Source of the DNA: Haloarcula mannanilytica
GTDB taxonomy: Archaea > Halobacteriota > Halobacteria > Halobacteriales > Haloarculaceae
DNA length: 64,000 bases
Direction: 5' to 3'
Assembly: GCF_005406125.1 (NCBI RefSeq)
Contig: NZ_BIXZ01000001.1
Location: 1-64,000, forward strand
The position numbers and the translations under genes are program-made. Positions 18,445 to 26,578 of the stretch are shown here, piece by piece (the stretch's first letter is position 1; each line of letters opens with the position of its first letter). The notes under the pieces are model-generated. The model ran no database searches and was not told the origin of the DNA. It saw only the letters and a program-made list of their open reading frames with translations.

Positions 18445-19034
18445 TGTTCATCCTCCCGTGGCGATCGCTGGTATGCCTCCCGACCACCGGGATGGCCCGG
18501 TGGATTATCGATTCCCGTCAGTTCGCTGCTCTTCGGGGACGTAAACAGGACGTACAGCAAATCGTTTATGAGGTAAAACCGAACCCGCTCTGCAGTCGTC
18601 CCATCAGCGGTCGGATGCACTGTTGTCACACCCATCGATTGCAAGACCTGTCGTCGTCGGCCTGGGGGTAGCTCAGTGATTTCCCCACCGAACCGGGCCT
18701 GAGCGTAACTGTCAACGGCTTCAATAGTGGTGATGAGGCCCTCAAAATGTCCCGGTTTTGGTTCAATCCGACCGAACACACGACTTTCAATGAAGGACTT
18801 CTCCACGGAGACAGCCGATGGATACACTGCCCGTGCAATGGCAGTCATCACATCGATGTGATACTGCGACGCCGGATCGGCGCTGGATTGTGTCGCTGTC
18901 GCGGAACTCGACGATGTCATGGCATCGAGTCCATACCCGTATCCCGCAGCCCCAAGCGTTGACCCCACGAGAGCTGTAAGGAACTGTCGTCTGGTCGGAC
19001 CAACAGCAGCCGATTCGTCCGGGCGGTCAGTCAC
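18441..19034 (-). CDS. Gluconate 2-dehydrogenase subunit 3-like protein with Tat signal
   Basis: The 197-residue protein carries a Tat signal (TRRQFLTALVGSTLGAAGYGYG) in its first 35 residues, so the folded complex is probably exported. The rest resembles the gluconate 2-dehydrogenase subunit 3 family (for example ARAVYPSAVSVEKSFIESRV and FYLINDLLYVLFTSP). The GTG at 19034 overlaps the stop of the upstream membrane-protein gene; a second GTG at 19049 is possible. It is coupled to the GMC flavoprotein, which lacks its own signal and may ride through Tat with this subunit. A cytochrome c subunit, usual in bacterial systems, is not adjacent. Confidence 0.75.
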   Translation of the reverse strand: MTDRPDESAAVGPTRRQFLTALVGSTLGAAGYGYGLDAMTSSSSATATQSSADPASQYHIDVMTAIARAVYPSAVSVEKSFIESRVFGRIEPKPGHFEGLITTIEAVDSYAQARFGGEITELPPGRRRQVLQSMGVTTVHPTADGTTAERVRFYLINDLLYVLFTSPKSSELTGIDNPPGHPGGREAYQRSPREDEQ

Positions 19035-19971
19035 TCGTCGTCCCCCCACTGTTCAGGCTGCTTCGACGAATCGTGGACGCAAGTATCAGCTGGTGGTACT
19101 GCTGCCAGCCCACCAAAACGATCACCGCGACCGGTGCCGAGAGAAGCACTGCCAGTTCACCGTATCGATAGAGTCCGACGAGCACAGTCGTCCCGACAAC
19201 TGCCACCGGCGATCCAGTGCCGAGGAACCCGGTGACGAATGTGCGGAATTCGCTCACCGTCGCAAACAGTCCCAGATCGTGAACTAACAGATCAAGCGCT
19301 GCCGCACCTCCCAACCACACACTGCCGATCGCGAGCAGGCCGACAGTCATTGCGAGCGTCGGTCCAGCAGAGCCGTTGCGTTCCTGTGTTCCCGGTCCAG
19401 ACACCGAGCTATCTGCCGTAGCGGTTCGGTCAGGCATGCGGTCGAAATGCCGTGCAATCCACCCAGCAACCACCACAAAGACGCTGGTTACAATGACAAC
19501 TGCGACACCCGGGAGGAATCCCAGTATGGCCGTGTAGAATCGCTCCCCGCCCAAGATCAGCACTAGCCACGCCGCAAGCGCCGTCGCATTGATGCCAGCG
19601 ACGGTAACGCTCCCGGTGTCGGCTGGACCGAGTCGAGCTATCGATTCGGGACCGGTGTCGTTCCCTGGGCGAGGCAATCCAACGAGCCATGTGACTAACC
19701 CGGCAAAGGCCAGTATCCAGACCGCAGATGTCAGCGTCCAGTACCCGAGCGCGCCGTGGAACAGGTCATGGAGGATGAGTCCAGCAGCACCACCGAGTGG
19801 TGCGGCGGGTCCGATCAGAAGGACGCCAGCAACGAATCCGGCGCCGACGTACGCGACTGGTGTCGCAGTTTCCGTTGCTATCTTTACTAACAAAAAGCTC
19901 ACTGCAATCGCGACTCCAACTTGTCTTGGAAACCCCGGAGCCATCCTTACCCACTTACGTTTGCCCCACAT
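19027..19971 (-). CDS. Polytopic membrane protein upstream of the GMC dehydrogenase genes
   Basis: The 314-residue protein has about eight hydrophobic segments, including IAVSFLLVKIATETATPVAY at the N-terminus and VVIVTSVFVVVAGWIARHF in the middle, with a hydrophilic loop (about residues 180-205). Its 3' end overlaps the Tat-signal subunit gene, so the three genes form an operon. No named family or redox motif was recognised. A role as membrane anchor or electron-acceptor partner of the dehydrogenase is possible but only inferred from position. An ATG at 19944 is an alternative start. Confidence 0.6.
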   Translation of the reverse strand: MWGKRKWVRMAPGFPRQVGVAIAVSFLLVKIATETATPVAYVGAGFVAGVLLIGPAAPLGGAAGLILHDLFHGALGYWTLTSAVWILAFAGLVTWLVGLPRPGNDTGPESIARLGPADTGSVTVAGINATALAAWLVLILGGERFYTAILGFLPGVAVVIVTSVFVVVAGWIARHFDRMPDRTATADSSVSGPGTQERNGSAGPTLAMTVGLLAIGSVWLGGAAALDLLVHDLGLFATVSEFRTFVTGFLGTGSPVAVVGTTVLVGLYRYGELAVLLSAPVAVIVLVGWQQYHQLILASTIRRSSLNSGGTTSD

Positions 19972-20062
19972 ACACTACTGATACTATGAAGTTATACACA
20001 TTGTTAGATACTCTATAATCACCAAAATATCGCATATTCAGTGTGTCATACAAACTGTACTG

Positions 20063-20518
20063 CTACTCGTCAAACGTCTGCCGACCCAGCCGATAGCATT
20101 CCCAGCAGGGTAGGTCCGGAAGACAGTCTTCGCAGGCGTCACTGTCTGCTTCTGCTGCGTGTTGCTGTGGCTCCGCCGGTGACGATACGTCTTCAGTACC
20201 CAGGTCAACTGACGGCCCACCGTCACCGCGAATTCGTGTATGGTTCTCAGACGGGTTCGATGCCAAGTCACGATCCGGGCGATGAATAGCGATTGCGACC
20301 CGGTGTTTGCACGCGCCGTCGAATCGCTCGTCGGCTGGACAGGTACACGCTATCGGGACTTTCCCGTCCATCTTGACGCAGTATTCGTGTTCTGCTGGGT
20401 TCGCGTGGCTCTCGTTGCGAACACGGAATCCAGAAGCAACAGGTCTGATGTCAAACCGTTCGTACTGTGCGCGCTTTGCGACTCGTGACGAAAACGTGAG
20501 TGCTGCGAGTGGATGCAT
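20063..20518 (-). CDS. SWIM zinc-finger protein
   Basis: The 151-residue protein contains a SWIM motif: CTCPADERFDGACKH (CxC spaced from CxH) near residues 60-75. SWIM domains bind zinc and usually mediate DNA or protein contacts; haloarchaeal copies are frequent on plasmids. The C-terminal third is acidic and ends with a second Cys cluster, CEDCLPDLPCWEC, which may bind another metal. The ATG at 20518 starts the family-like sequence (MHPLAALTF); the frame is open to 20572 but that part looks non-coding. Confidence 0.7.
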   Translation of the reverse strand: MHPLAALTFSSRVAKRAQYERFDIRPVASGFRVRNESHANPAEHEYCVKMDGKVPIACTCPADERFDGACKHRVAIAIHRPDRDLASNPSENHTRIRGDGGPSVDLGTEDVSSPAEPQQHAAEADSDACEDCLPDLPCWECYRLGRQTFDE

Positions 20519-20809
20519 AATCGATTCCGCGGCGCACCGCAATGCGCCCGCACGTCTCAGGGCGCACAACAAACACTACAGAGAACCACGAGCAGAGTTA
20601 TTGCCTGCGTAGGATATTTTGGAGTGGTGCTGTCCTAGCTTGATATATTAAGCGAACTACGGGTTATTGGTCAAGTCAGCATTCTAAACACACATTTATT
20701 GGTGGGTCGAACAAGAGAAGACTCTCAGTAAACTTGGGAGCCGCTAACAACATTGTCACAACGAATATAGGGCCAATACAGGGAGCGGATATACTGACAG
20801 GGCGCCCAC
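20519..20809. other. Intergenic region, nothing recognised
   Basis: This AT-rich spacer separates two minus-strand genes and presumably holds the promoter of the SWIM gene. No ORF with family resemblance, RNA gene or strong repeat was found. Confidence 0.5.
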
Positions 20810-21025
20810 TTAGTCAACGACTATAACATCTTCTGCCCGGGGTCCACGCTCACTGGATTCTATGTCGAATTCAACTGATGCACCTTCGATTAAATCACCA
20901 CGAATGACATTCCGAACGTGTACGAAGACATCCGCTCCTGGTCCATCCCGTTCGATGAATCCGTATGCACCCCGTTCGTTACGAAATCGCACCTCCCCGC
21001 TGAATCGACGACCATCTTCGGTCAT
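20810..21025 (-). CDS. Cold-shock-domain protein
   Basis: The 71-residue protein is a single cold-shock domain. It has an RNP1-like GAYGFIERD and an RNP2-like DVFVHV, a charged loop, and a terminal EDVIVVD strand. Such proteins bind single-stranded RNA or DNA and act as chaperones. RNP1 is divergent (GAYGFI instead of KGFGFI). It is transcribed divergently from the pentapeptide-repeat channel gene, with 48 bp between starts. Confidence 0.8.
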   Translation of the reverse strand: MTEDGRRFSGEVRFRNERGAYGFIERDGPGADVFVHVRNVIRGDLIEGASVEFDIESSERGPRAEDVIVVD

Positions 21026-21073
21026 GATATGACAAGTTCGACAGGGATAACTTAATAGATACTGCTTCTAGAG

Positions 21074-22990
21074 ATGCAACCATCAATGAGTGAGGGGTGT
21101 GAGTTTTTCTCTTCAGATGCTTGGAATCAACGACTTACCGAGTTCGTGGTTATGTCGTGGGATGTCGAGACATTTTTGCGCAAATCACAGACGCGAACCA
21201 GTACCGTGGCTACATTCGAAAAATTCACAGGTAGTGATGAAACGGTTGATGCCGACACAGTTGCGCAGTTGCCCATCGGGCAGGCCATTGAAGATACCGA
21301 CAACGAACTCGATATAACGCGGTCAGAAGTACTGGAAACTTGGCGGTCCCACAACCAAGACAGGATTCCCGATAAATGTCCACATGATTGTTATACCACA
21401 GATGCGGAGTATTGCCTCTTCCACATGGATCCAGAGGCTCACCCAAAGCAGGACATCACCACCAACGAGATCTCGAAGCAGGTTGCCGAAACAATATCGA
21501 AGCAAGGAGAGCAAACCAAATGTTTTGTTGGCAGCCGATTTAGTCAGTTAGATCTATCGAATAAGACGCTTCAGGCCCCTGACAACCATCCGATCGATTT
21601 CCGGTTTAGTACTTTTCAGCAAGAAACCTCATTCTCGGAGACTGTCTTTGAACAGAATGTTAAATTCAAGGGCGCGAAATTCGAGACTGTAGGGGATAAT
21701 AGCTCGCAATCCAAGAGTGAATACAATGCACACTATGTTGATTTCAAAGGAGACTTCGACTTTATGCGAGCGGAATTTCGCTCCGAGGCTGATTTTAAAT
21801 TCTGTACCTTTCTGGGTGACGTACGTTTTAATTCAGCTGAGTTTGCCGCTGCTGCGATGTTCAATTATTCCCGATTTGAAGGGCGGTCTGACTTTATGGC
21901 ATCAACATTCACTGGCAAAGCTGATTTCAGTAAGTGCCGATTCGACGAGGTCGCATACCTGAACGGGACTTATGATACTGCAGGCATATTCAATTACACT
22001 GTGTTCGCTGGGGATGTTGTTTTGTACCGTACGATATTCAGTGGGAAAGCTGAGTTTTTTGCGACGAAATTCGGTGGAGAGTTTGACAGTGGGTATGCCA
22101 AATTCCGAGGTGAAGCGCGATTTAACGAGGCCGAGTTTACCGATGACACGTCATTCGAAAATAGTGTCTTCAGTGATGAGATATACCTCAAGAACGTATC
22201 CACGGAGTCATTGATCAATCTAACGCACAGTCGCATTGCTGGTGGTGAGATCGTTCTCCCGAAAGGAATTGACACCCCAATCTTTGATTTTAGCTTTGCA
22301 ACTTTGGGTGCAGTTTCGTTCGATGCACCGGTAGAGATTGTAGATGAGCTTTTTGAGTATGTAATATTCAACCGGACAAAGTTCAAGGAGTTTAATTTCA
22401 ACGAACATCAAGAAAATCTCAAACCATCATGGCGGATCCACACGACTGTGGGTGACAGTCCAGGCAGCCTGCTTGAGAGACGGCCACGTGACAGAGAAAT
22501 GTTGAATGCCTTGGAAAGCACATACAACCGCGCAAAGGTCGGGGCGAAAGATGTGGGCCATAACAAGGCTGCCTCAGAGTTTTTCTTCAAGCAAATGAGT
22601 ACAAGACGCCGACAGTATCTCGCAAGATTTTGGAATACTCCCGATTGGAGAAAAAAGGGAGTTTTACTCGCTCGGTGGGCCAGTAACGGTACTATCGGAT
22701 TGATCACCGGATATGGAGAGCGACCGAGCTATGTAATAGGTACATCAATGTTGGTGATTCCATTATTCTCAGTTGTCTACTGGGCTTTACCTTCAGATCC
22801 GCCAACTAGTGGGAAATTCGGATTAGAGTATCTCATATTCAGTATACAGAGTTTTGTTACCCTGATTCTTGGCTCGGCTCCAGCAGATTCATCGGTAGCG
22901 TTTCAGTTCGTCAGCGCGATTGAGGCATTTATTGGAGCATTTCTGATCGCTTTGTTGGTTTTTACACTAACTCGATCTATTCATCGGTGA
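21074..22990 (+). CDS. Pentapeptide-repeat protein with C-terminal two-helix channel domain
   Basis: The 638-residue protein has three parts: an N-terminal segment with a Cys/His cluster (KCPHDCYTTDAEYCLFHMD), a long run of pentapeptide-type repeats (pattern A/F-x-F-x-x, such as ADFKFCTF and ADFSKCRF), and a C-terminal membrane unit with helices VIGTSMLVIPLFSVVYWA and AFIGAFLIALLVFTLTR flanking a pore-like loop. The latter resembles two-helix potassium channels, but the loop reads SFVTLILGSAP instead of a canonical selectivity filter. The ATG at 21074 suits a leaderless start after TTAATAGATA; 21152 is an alternative. The gene is AT-rich with loose codon use, a sign of transfer. Role unknown; signalling or defence is possible. 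Confidence 0.75.
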   Translation: MQPSMSEGCEFFSSDAWNQRLTEFVVMSWDVETFLRKSQTRTSTVATFEKFTGSDETVDADTVAQLPIGQAIEDTDNELDITRSEVLETWRSHNQDRIPDKCPHDCYTTDAEYCLFHMDPEAHPKQDITTNEISKQVAETISKQGEQTKCFVGSRFSQLDLSNKTLQAPDNHPIDFRFSTFQQETSFSETVFEQNVKFKGAKFETVGDNSSQSKSEYNAHYVDFKGDFDFMRAEFRSEADFKFCTFLGDVRFNSAEFAAAAMFNYSRFEGRSDFMASTFTGKADFSKCRFDEVAYLNGTYDTAGIFNYTVFAGDVVLYRTIFSGKAEFFATKFGGEFDSGYAKFRGEARFNEAEFTDDTSFENSVFSDEIYLKNVSTESLINLTHSRIAGGEIVLPKGIDTPIFDFSFATLGAVSFDAPVEIVDELFEYVIFNRTKFKEFNFNEHQENLKPSWRIHTTVGDSPGSLLERRPRDREMLNALESTYNRAKVGAKDVGHNKAASEFFFKQMSTRRRQYLARFWNTPDWRKKGVLLARWASNGTIGLITGYGERPSYVIGTSMLVIPLFSVVYWALPSDPPTSGKFGLEYLIFSIQSFVTLILGSAPADSSVAFQFVSAIEAFIGAFLIALLVFTLTRSIHR

Positions 22991-23139
22991 GAAGAGTGCC
23001 AGTCTTGGTGACATAGAATTCACTCACTGTATTCTGACAAGAGATACCCTGCAAGATAGACGCCCTGAGCCTTGTAAGATTCTCATGCCAGAAACGTGGA
23101 ACTAATTGATTCGATACATTGTCCTGCTGTACTGACCGC

Positions 23140-23292
23140 TCACGGAAGTTCGTAGACGGCAATACCGGTATGCCCACACTGGGGACACGCGTCAGTCTCA
23201 GTCTCCTTCGCGATGGTCATTCCACACCGCCGGCATTCCCGATACACCGTCTTCTCGTGCCTGAACAACCCCCGAAACCAGTCGCCGATCAT
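23140..23292 (-). CDS. Small zinc-ribbon protein coupled to TFB
   Basis: A 50-residue open frame starts at an ATG that overlaps the stop of the TFB gene (ATGA). It encodes two CxxC knuckles, CRRCG (residues 20-24) and CPQCGH (36-41), spaced as in a zinc ribbon. The N-terminus MIGDWFRGLFRHEKTVYREC is basic and amphipathic. Translational coupling with TFB suggests a role beside it, perhaps contacting DNA or RNA polymerase, but this is inference. Similar tiny zinc ribbons are common in haloarchaea. Confidence 0.7.
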   Translation of the reverse strand: MIGDWFRGLFRHEKTVYRECRRCGMTIAKETETDACPQCGHTGIAVYELP

Positions 23293-24227
23293 CCGTCTTC
23301 GGCGAGGAACGCCGTGAGTCGGTCACGATGACTCCGAACCGTCGCCGCCGACACGTCTGCCGCGTCTGCGAATGCCAGTTGCGTCGGTGGGTCAACCATG
23401 GACGATGCTGCGACCTCGAGACAGGCCGCTGCGAAGCCAGCGGGATGAGTGCCACTACTCACACCCGCTTCGTGGGCTCGGGTAGCGAACTGTCGTGCTC
23501 GCTGTTCCACTCTGGCAGGCAGGTCGAACTTGCCGGCGATTGACGGAATGAACGCAACCGGTGACTGCGGTGGGACGGGAAGTTCGAGTTCAGCGTTGAG
23601 TGTTCGATAGCCATTCTCAACGCTATCTACGTCGACAGGAGCAACGGCTGCAACTTCCGCCAGGGTTCGTGTCGTTTCATTCAGGCGGCACGTCGCGTAC
23701 ACGCTCGCCGCCGCAATGGATTCGATTGAGCGACCCAGCAGTAGGTCACTGTCCTGTGCGGTTCGAAACAGCGAGCTCGCCTGTTCCCGCAGTGATTTGG
23801 ACAGGTCCAGATCGCCACTGATCCGTGCGATTTCGGCCAGTCCGGTCGCGAGGTTGCGTTCGGCTTTCGACTGCCACTGTGCCCTGCTGTGTTCCCGTCG
23901 GAGACGACTGAGTTGGCGCTGTTTCTTCCCCGACAGAGTGTTCCCCTTCGCATCCCGCTTGTAGCCGATCTCTGTCGAAAGCCCCCGATCGTGTCTCGTG
24001 TCCGTAAGCGGCGCTCCGGTTCGTGCTTTTTCGCTATCCTCCTCGGCGAATATCCGCGGCCCACGACGGTCCAGGCGACAACTTTCGAGGACAACGCCGC
24101 ACTCACGACAGGTGATTTCACCGCCGTCCGTATTGAGGCGACTACCGCACTCCGGACAGGTGTCTGCTGCAATCGTTCGACCGCTCGATTCGTCGAAGCC
24201 ATGTTCGTAGATATCTCTCGAAGCCAT
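23289..24227 (-). CDS. tfb: Transcription initiation factor TFIIB (TFB)
   Basis: The 312-residue protein carries an N-terminal zinc ribbon (CPECGSRLN and CRECGVVLE), the B-finger/reader region with DRRGPRIFAEEDSEKARTG, and two cyclin-like repeats. It recruits RNA polymerase to TATA/TBP complexes. Haloarchaea have several TFB paralogs that select different promoter sets; this one lies in mobile DNA and may serve element genes. The ATG at 24227 (MASRDIYEHGF) is preferred because it sits 25 bp from a leader motif also found before the ArdC-like gene. The spacing and ATGA overlap link it to the small zinc-ribbon gene. Confidence 0.9.
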   Translation of the reverse strand: MASRDIYEHGFDESSGRTIAADTCPECGSRLNTDGGEITCRECGVVLESCRLDRRGPRIFAEEDSEKARTGAPLTDTRHDRGLSTEIGYKRDAKGNTLSGKKQRQLSRLRREHSRAQWQSKAERNLATGLAEIARISGDLDLSKSLREQASSLFRTAQDSDLLLGRSIESIAAASVYATCRLNETTRTLAEVAAVAPVDVDSVENGYRTLNAELELPVPPQSPVAFIPSIAGKFDLPARVEQRARQFATRAHEAGVSSGTHPAGFAAACLEVAASSMVDPPTQLAFADAADVSAATVRSHRDRLTAFLAEDG

Positions 24228-24251
24228 CTGTGAGTACGAGGCTACGTCTGG

Positions 24252-24281
24252 CTGGCCCCGCAACCTTCAGGGGGTGAAAAA
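24252..24281 (-). promoter_or_regulatory. Leader motif of the TFB gene
   Basis: On the plus strand this reads CTGGCCCCGCAACCTTCAGG followed by GGGTGAAAAAAC. It is nearly identical to the sequence at 26064-26094 and sits at the same distance (about 24 bp) from the following start codon. It contains a possible small stem from CCTTCAGG. It is a candidate operator or 5'-leader element shared by the two genes. Confidence 0.5.
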
Positions 24282-24296
24282 ACTCTGCGGTGGCTG

Positions 24297-24629
24297 TTAC
24301 TCGTCTTGGTAGCCAGCAAAGGCTGCCATTCGACGCACCGCCGTTTCGGTCACACCTTCTGTAATCCGAGCAACCGCTTGTTCGATATTACTGTTTCTGA
24401 GCGAGACGACTGCCCACGGAGCAACGAACGACTGTCAATCGAGTCGTCCTTCAACGAATGAATCCGCGAGCGATATCGACTCATCGTACTCTTTCGTCGA
24501 GATTCCCAGAGCGATGTACTGCTCGCCAGCAAACGGATGGGTTTCGTCGCTGATGACGAGATACGGTCGGCGTGGTGTGTTCCCGAACGGATCCGACGCG
24601 ACGACGACAGTGCCTCGGCGGTGCATCAT
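24297..24629 (-). pseudogene. PemK/MazF-like toxin with an in-frame nonsense codon
   Basis: The reading frame starts with MMHRRGTVVVASDPFGN, typical of the MazF/PemK fold, and runs for 110 codons to a TAA at 24297. It is interrupted by a TGA at 24435-24437. After that stop the same frame continues with QSFVAPWAVVSLRNSN and AVRRMAAFAGYQDE, the normal C-terminal part of the family. A single CGA-to-TGA change explains the break. A functional protein would be a ribosome-independent mRNA interferase; the truncated 64-residue product is probably inactive. The ATG overlaps the antitoxin's stop. Confidence 0.75.
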
Positions 24630-24988
24630 TCGTCGGGTTGCTCGGCGTCGAGATCAGGAAGGTCCGAATCCCAATCCGGGTTCTGGTCGTAGTAGTCTCC
24701 CTTGAACTGGTCCGCGACAGCTTCCAATCCTATTTCGCTGGCCGTGTGCGCATCGTATGCCTCGACGTTGATAGCCCAGTACTTGCCTTTGTGTCGGACA
24801 AACCCACGCTGTTCGAGTCGGCAAAGCGTCGTTCCGACGCTCCCACGGGGAATGTCCAGTTCCTCAGCAAGCTCACTCGCACGGAACCCGAGTTCGGGGT
24901 GGCTGGCTAGAAACTCGAGGATCTGCCGTCCGTTGGTGTCCTCATCGGGCAGATCATTCGGGTGGTAACTCTCGAAATCAACAGGTAT
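24626..24988 (-). pseudogene. Antitoxin gene of the PemK pair lacking a start codon
   Basis: A 120-codon frame encodes DFESYHPNDLPDEDTN, then a winged-helix region (FRASELAEELDIPRGSVGTT with LCRLEQRGFVRHKGKYW) and an acidic tail, matching antitoxins paired with haloarchaeal PemK-like toxins. At the position expected for the start, the codon is ATA (24988), and no in-frame ATG, GTG or TTG lies upstream before non-coding sequence. Loss of the start by an ATG-to-ATA transition is the simplest reading. Non-canonical initiation at ATA cannot be excluded. Confidence 0.65.
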
Positions 24989-25004
24989 TGTAACGGTATG
25001 TAAC
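24984..25004. promoter_or_regulatory. Direct repeat at the toxin-antitoxin promoter
   Basis: Two tandem boxes, GGTATTGTAAC (24984-24994) and GGTATGTAAC (24995-25004), overlap the start of the antitoxin frame. They are likely operator sites for autoregulation by the former antitoxin. Confidence 0.4.
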
Positions 25005-25099
25005 AGTATGCCACTAGACGTAATTACAATGGGGGGCTGAGATGATCGAATCGAAGTTAGGACTCGAAGCGGTGATGCGTCTTTTCGGTGAGGCAGTGG

Positions 25100-26041
25100 T
25101 CACCTGCCTTGGCACGCTCTAATTGCTTCGATTACCTCGGTTACGGTTCGACTGATTCGGTCAAGACGGTCCAGAATCTTCTCCGGTTCGTCAGACTGCC
25201 ACGCGGCCAGATACAGCGCTGACCCGCTCATGTCCAGGCCGAAGTGACGACCAACGACGTAGGCGACCGCTTCGGCTTCGACTTCGCGTTTCTCTCGTTC
25301 AGGTTTCTCGGTGACACCGTTGTGAAGCAATGTGTGTGCGTACTCGTGGACCAGGACTGCAGCCATCGCGGCAGTGCTCTCCTGAGCTTTGATTTCGATT
25401 TCGGCGTCGCCCTCGTCTTCGTCGTCGGCCGATCGACAGATGCCTTCCGCAGCGCCATGGTCCCACTCCGCGGCATCAACGACTGCTACTTCCACTCCCA
25501 GCGTGTCCGCAGCTCCAGTGACTGCTGGAAACAGATCGGTGGCGTCTCCACGTGCCGCCGTTTCCAGTTCTGGAAGGGGCTCACCCTCAGTCTGGGAGAT
25601 ATCGAAGACAGGAACGGGTTTGAAGGCGACAGGTCCCTCCGACCACTCTTCAGGTGGCGTTTCGTCGTACTCACAATCAGTGTTCTCGTGGTAGTTTGGT
25701 GAGTTGCCGCAGTCTGGACACTGCCTGGCGATGATTGGTGCCCAGATCCAGATAGCCTGTTCGCCGTCCTGGACCTGTCTGTCGAACTCCTCTTGCCACG
25801 TCCGGTAGCCTGCGACTTTCGTCGCTTCTGGACACTGTCGTGCGATCAGCAGTGTGTTCCGATACGAGTAGTCATGGAACTGACTCTGGACATCCAGCCA
25901 CTGCTGGAACTGTTGGCTGGATTTCGCCGCTTCGACTTCGGTGACCAACTCCTCCGCCCACTGTTCGATCGTCCTGTGCATCTCGTCATTGCGAGTGTCC
26001 GTCGTCTCGAATGTCACTCGCGTCTTCGTATCAGAAGCCAT
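25100..26041 (-). CDS. ArdC-like anti-restriction protein with zinc-peptidase domain
   Basis: The 313-residue protein opens with an ArdC-type ssDNA-binding region (HDYSYRNTLLIARQCPEATK followed by YRTWQEEFDRQVQDGEQAIW). A zinc-finger-like insertion (CPDCGNSPNYHENTDC) follows, then a metallopeptidase signature HEYAHTLLH near residue 235 with further Glu residues after it. ArdC proteins protect incoming plasmid DNA from restriction during conjugation, which fits the type IV secretion genes in this region. The insertion with Cys/His is a haloarchaeal variation. The start is preceded by the shared leader motif at 26064. Confidence 0.75.
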   Translation of the reverse strand: MASDTKTRVTFETTDTRNDEMHRTIEQWAEELVTEVEAAKSSQQFQQWLDVQSQFHDYSYRNTLLIARQCPEATKVAGYRTWQEEFDRQVQDGEQAIWIWAPIIARQCPDCGNSPNYHENTDCEYDETPPEEWSEGPVAFKPVPVFDISQTEGEPLPELETAARGDATDLFPAVTGAADTLGVEVAVVDAAEWDHGAAEGICRSADDEDEGDAEIEIKAQESTAAMAAVLVHEYAHTLLHNGVTEKPEREKREVEAEAVAYVVGRHFGLDMSGSALYLAAWQSDEPEKILDRLDRISRTVTEVIEAIRACQGR

Positions 26042-26063
26042 CTTGAATCACGCGCGGCCGCTG

Positions 26064-26094
26064 CTGGCCCCGCACCCTTCAGGGGCAGAAAAAC
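26064..26094 (-). promoter_or_regulatory. Leader motif of the ArdC-like gene
   Basis: The plus strand reads CTGGCCCCGCACCCTTCAGG followed by GGCAGAAAAAC, nearly identical to the TFB leader at 24252-24281. It lies 23 bp from the ATG at 26041. The palindromic core CCCTTCAGGG could form a short stem. Confidence 0.5.
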
Positions 26095-26187
26095 GACCTG
26101 GGGAGCGGTTCTACGGAATAGAGTACTGAGCGACAGCAGTCTGGCTTCGCTTGTGGCTCCGGCGAGCTACTCTGACGAAATCTGTCG

Positions 26188-26205
26188 CAGGAGGATTACC
26201 TCCTG
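26188..26205. repeat. Short perfect inverted repeat
   Basis: CAGGAGG-ATTA-CCTCCTG forms a 7-bp stem with a 4-base loop. It lies in the spacer between the ArdC-like gene and the small membrane protein gene. The stretch 26095-26371 otherwise holds no recognisable gene. It may be an operator or a transcript hairpin. Confidence 0.4.
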
Positions 26206-26371
26206 ATGTGCTTCTCGAACAGGTACTGTCAGCCCCCTCTCTACCTCGGTACAGCAGGAGAAAAGAAGGATCGATAGATTTCGCGATTTGGACATGATAC
26301 GGCCTCGTATGATGGCGAGCGTGGCTAACCCTGGCGGTGTAGAGGAAAGGGTTTGAGAAGACCCTCTTCGT

Positions 26372-26578
26372 ATGGAATGCATGGACAAAGATCAACTGCT
26401 GGAACTCGCTCCACACTACATTGCGATGTTGCTGCTGGTGTTTTTCATCCTCGAAGTCTCTCAAGTAGTTGTCGGTGAGATCGCGTTCTGGCTCGAATTA
26501 GTGCTTATTATGTTTGTTGTCTTCGCGTATCGACTCGCCGTGGTGAGGCTGGGTTTCGCTCCCAGTAGTTGGGAGTAG
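26372..26578 (+). CDS. Small two-helix membrane protein
   Basis: The 68-residue product has two hydrophobic segments (YIAMLLLVFFILEVSQVVV and LVLIMFVVFAYRLAVV) separated by a short acidic turn. No family was recognised. The start at 26372 is an ATG (MECMDKDQ), with a second ATG three codons on. Its short size, location among plasmid-type genes and clean ORF suggest it is real, but the function is unknown. Confidence 0.45.
   Translation: MECMDKDQLLELAPHYIAMLLLVFFILEVSQVVVGEIAFWLELVLIMFVVFAYRLAVVRLGFAPSSWE

Noticed and set aside
24435-24437. TGA in the toxin frame as a selenocysteine codon
   Set aside because: The expected residue is Arg, the position is not catalytic, and haloarchaea are not known to use selenocysteine.
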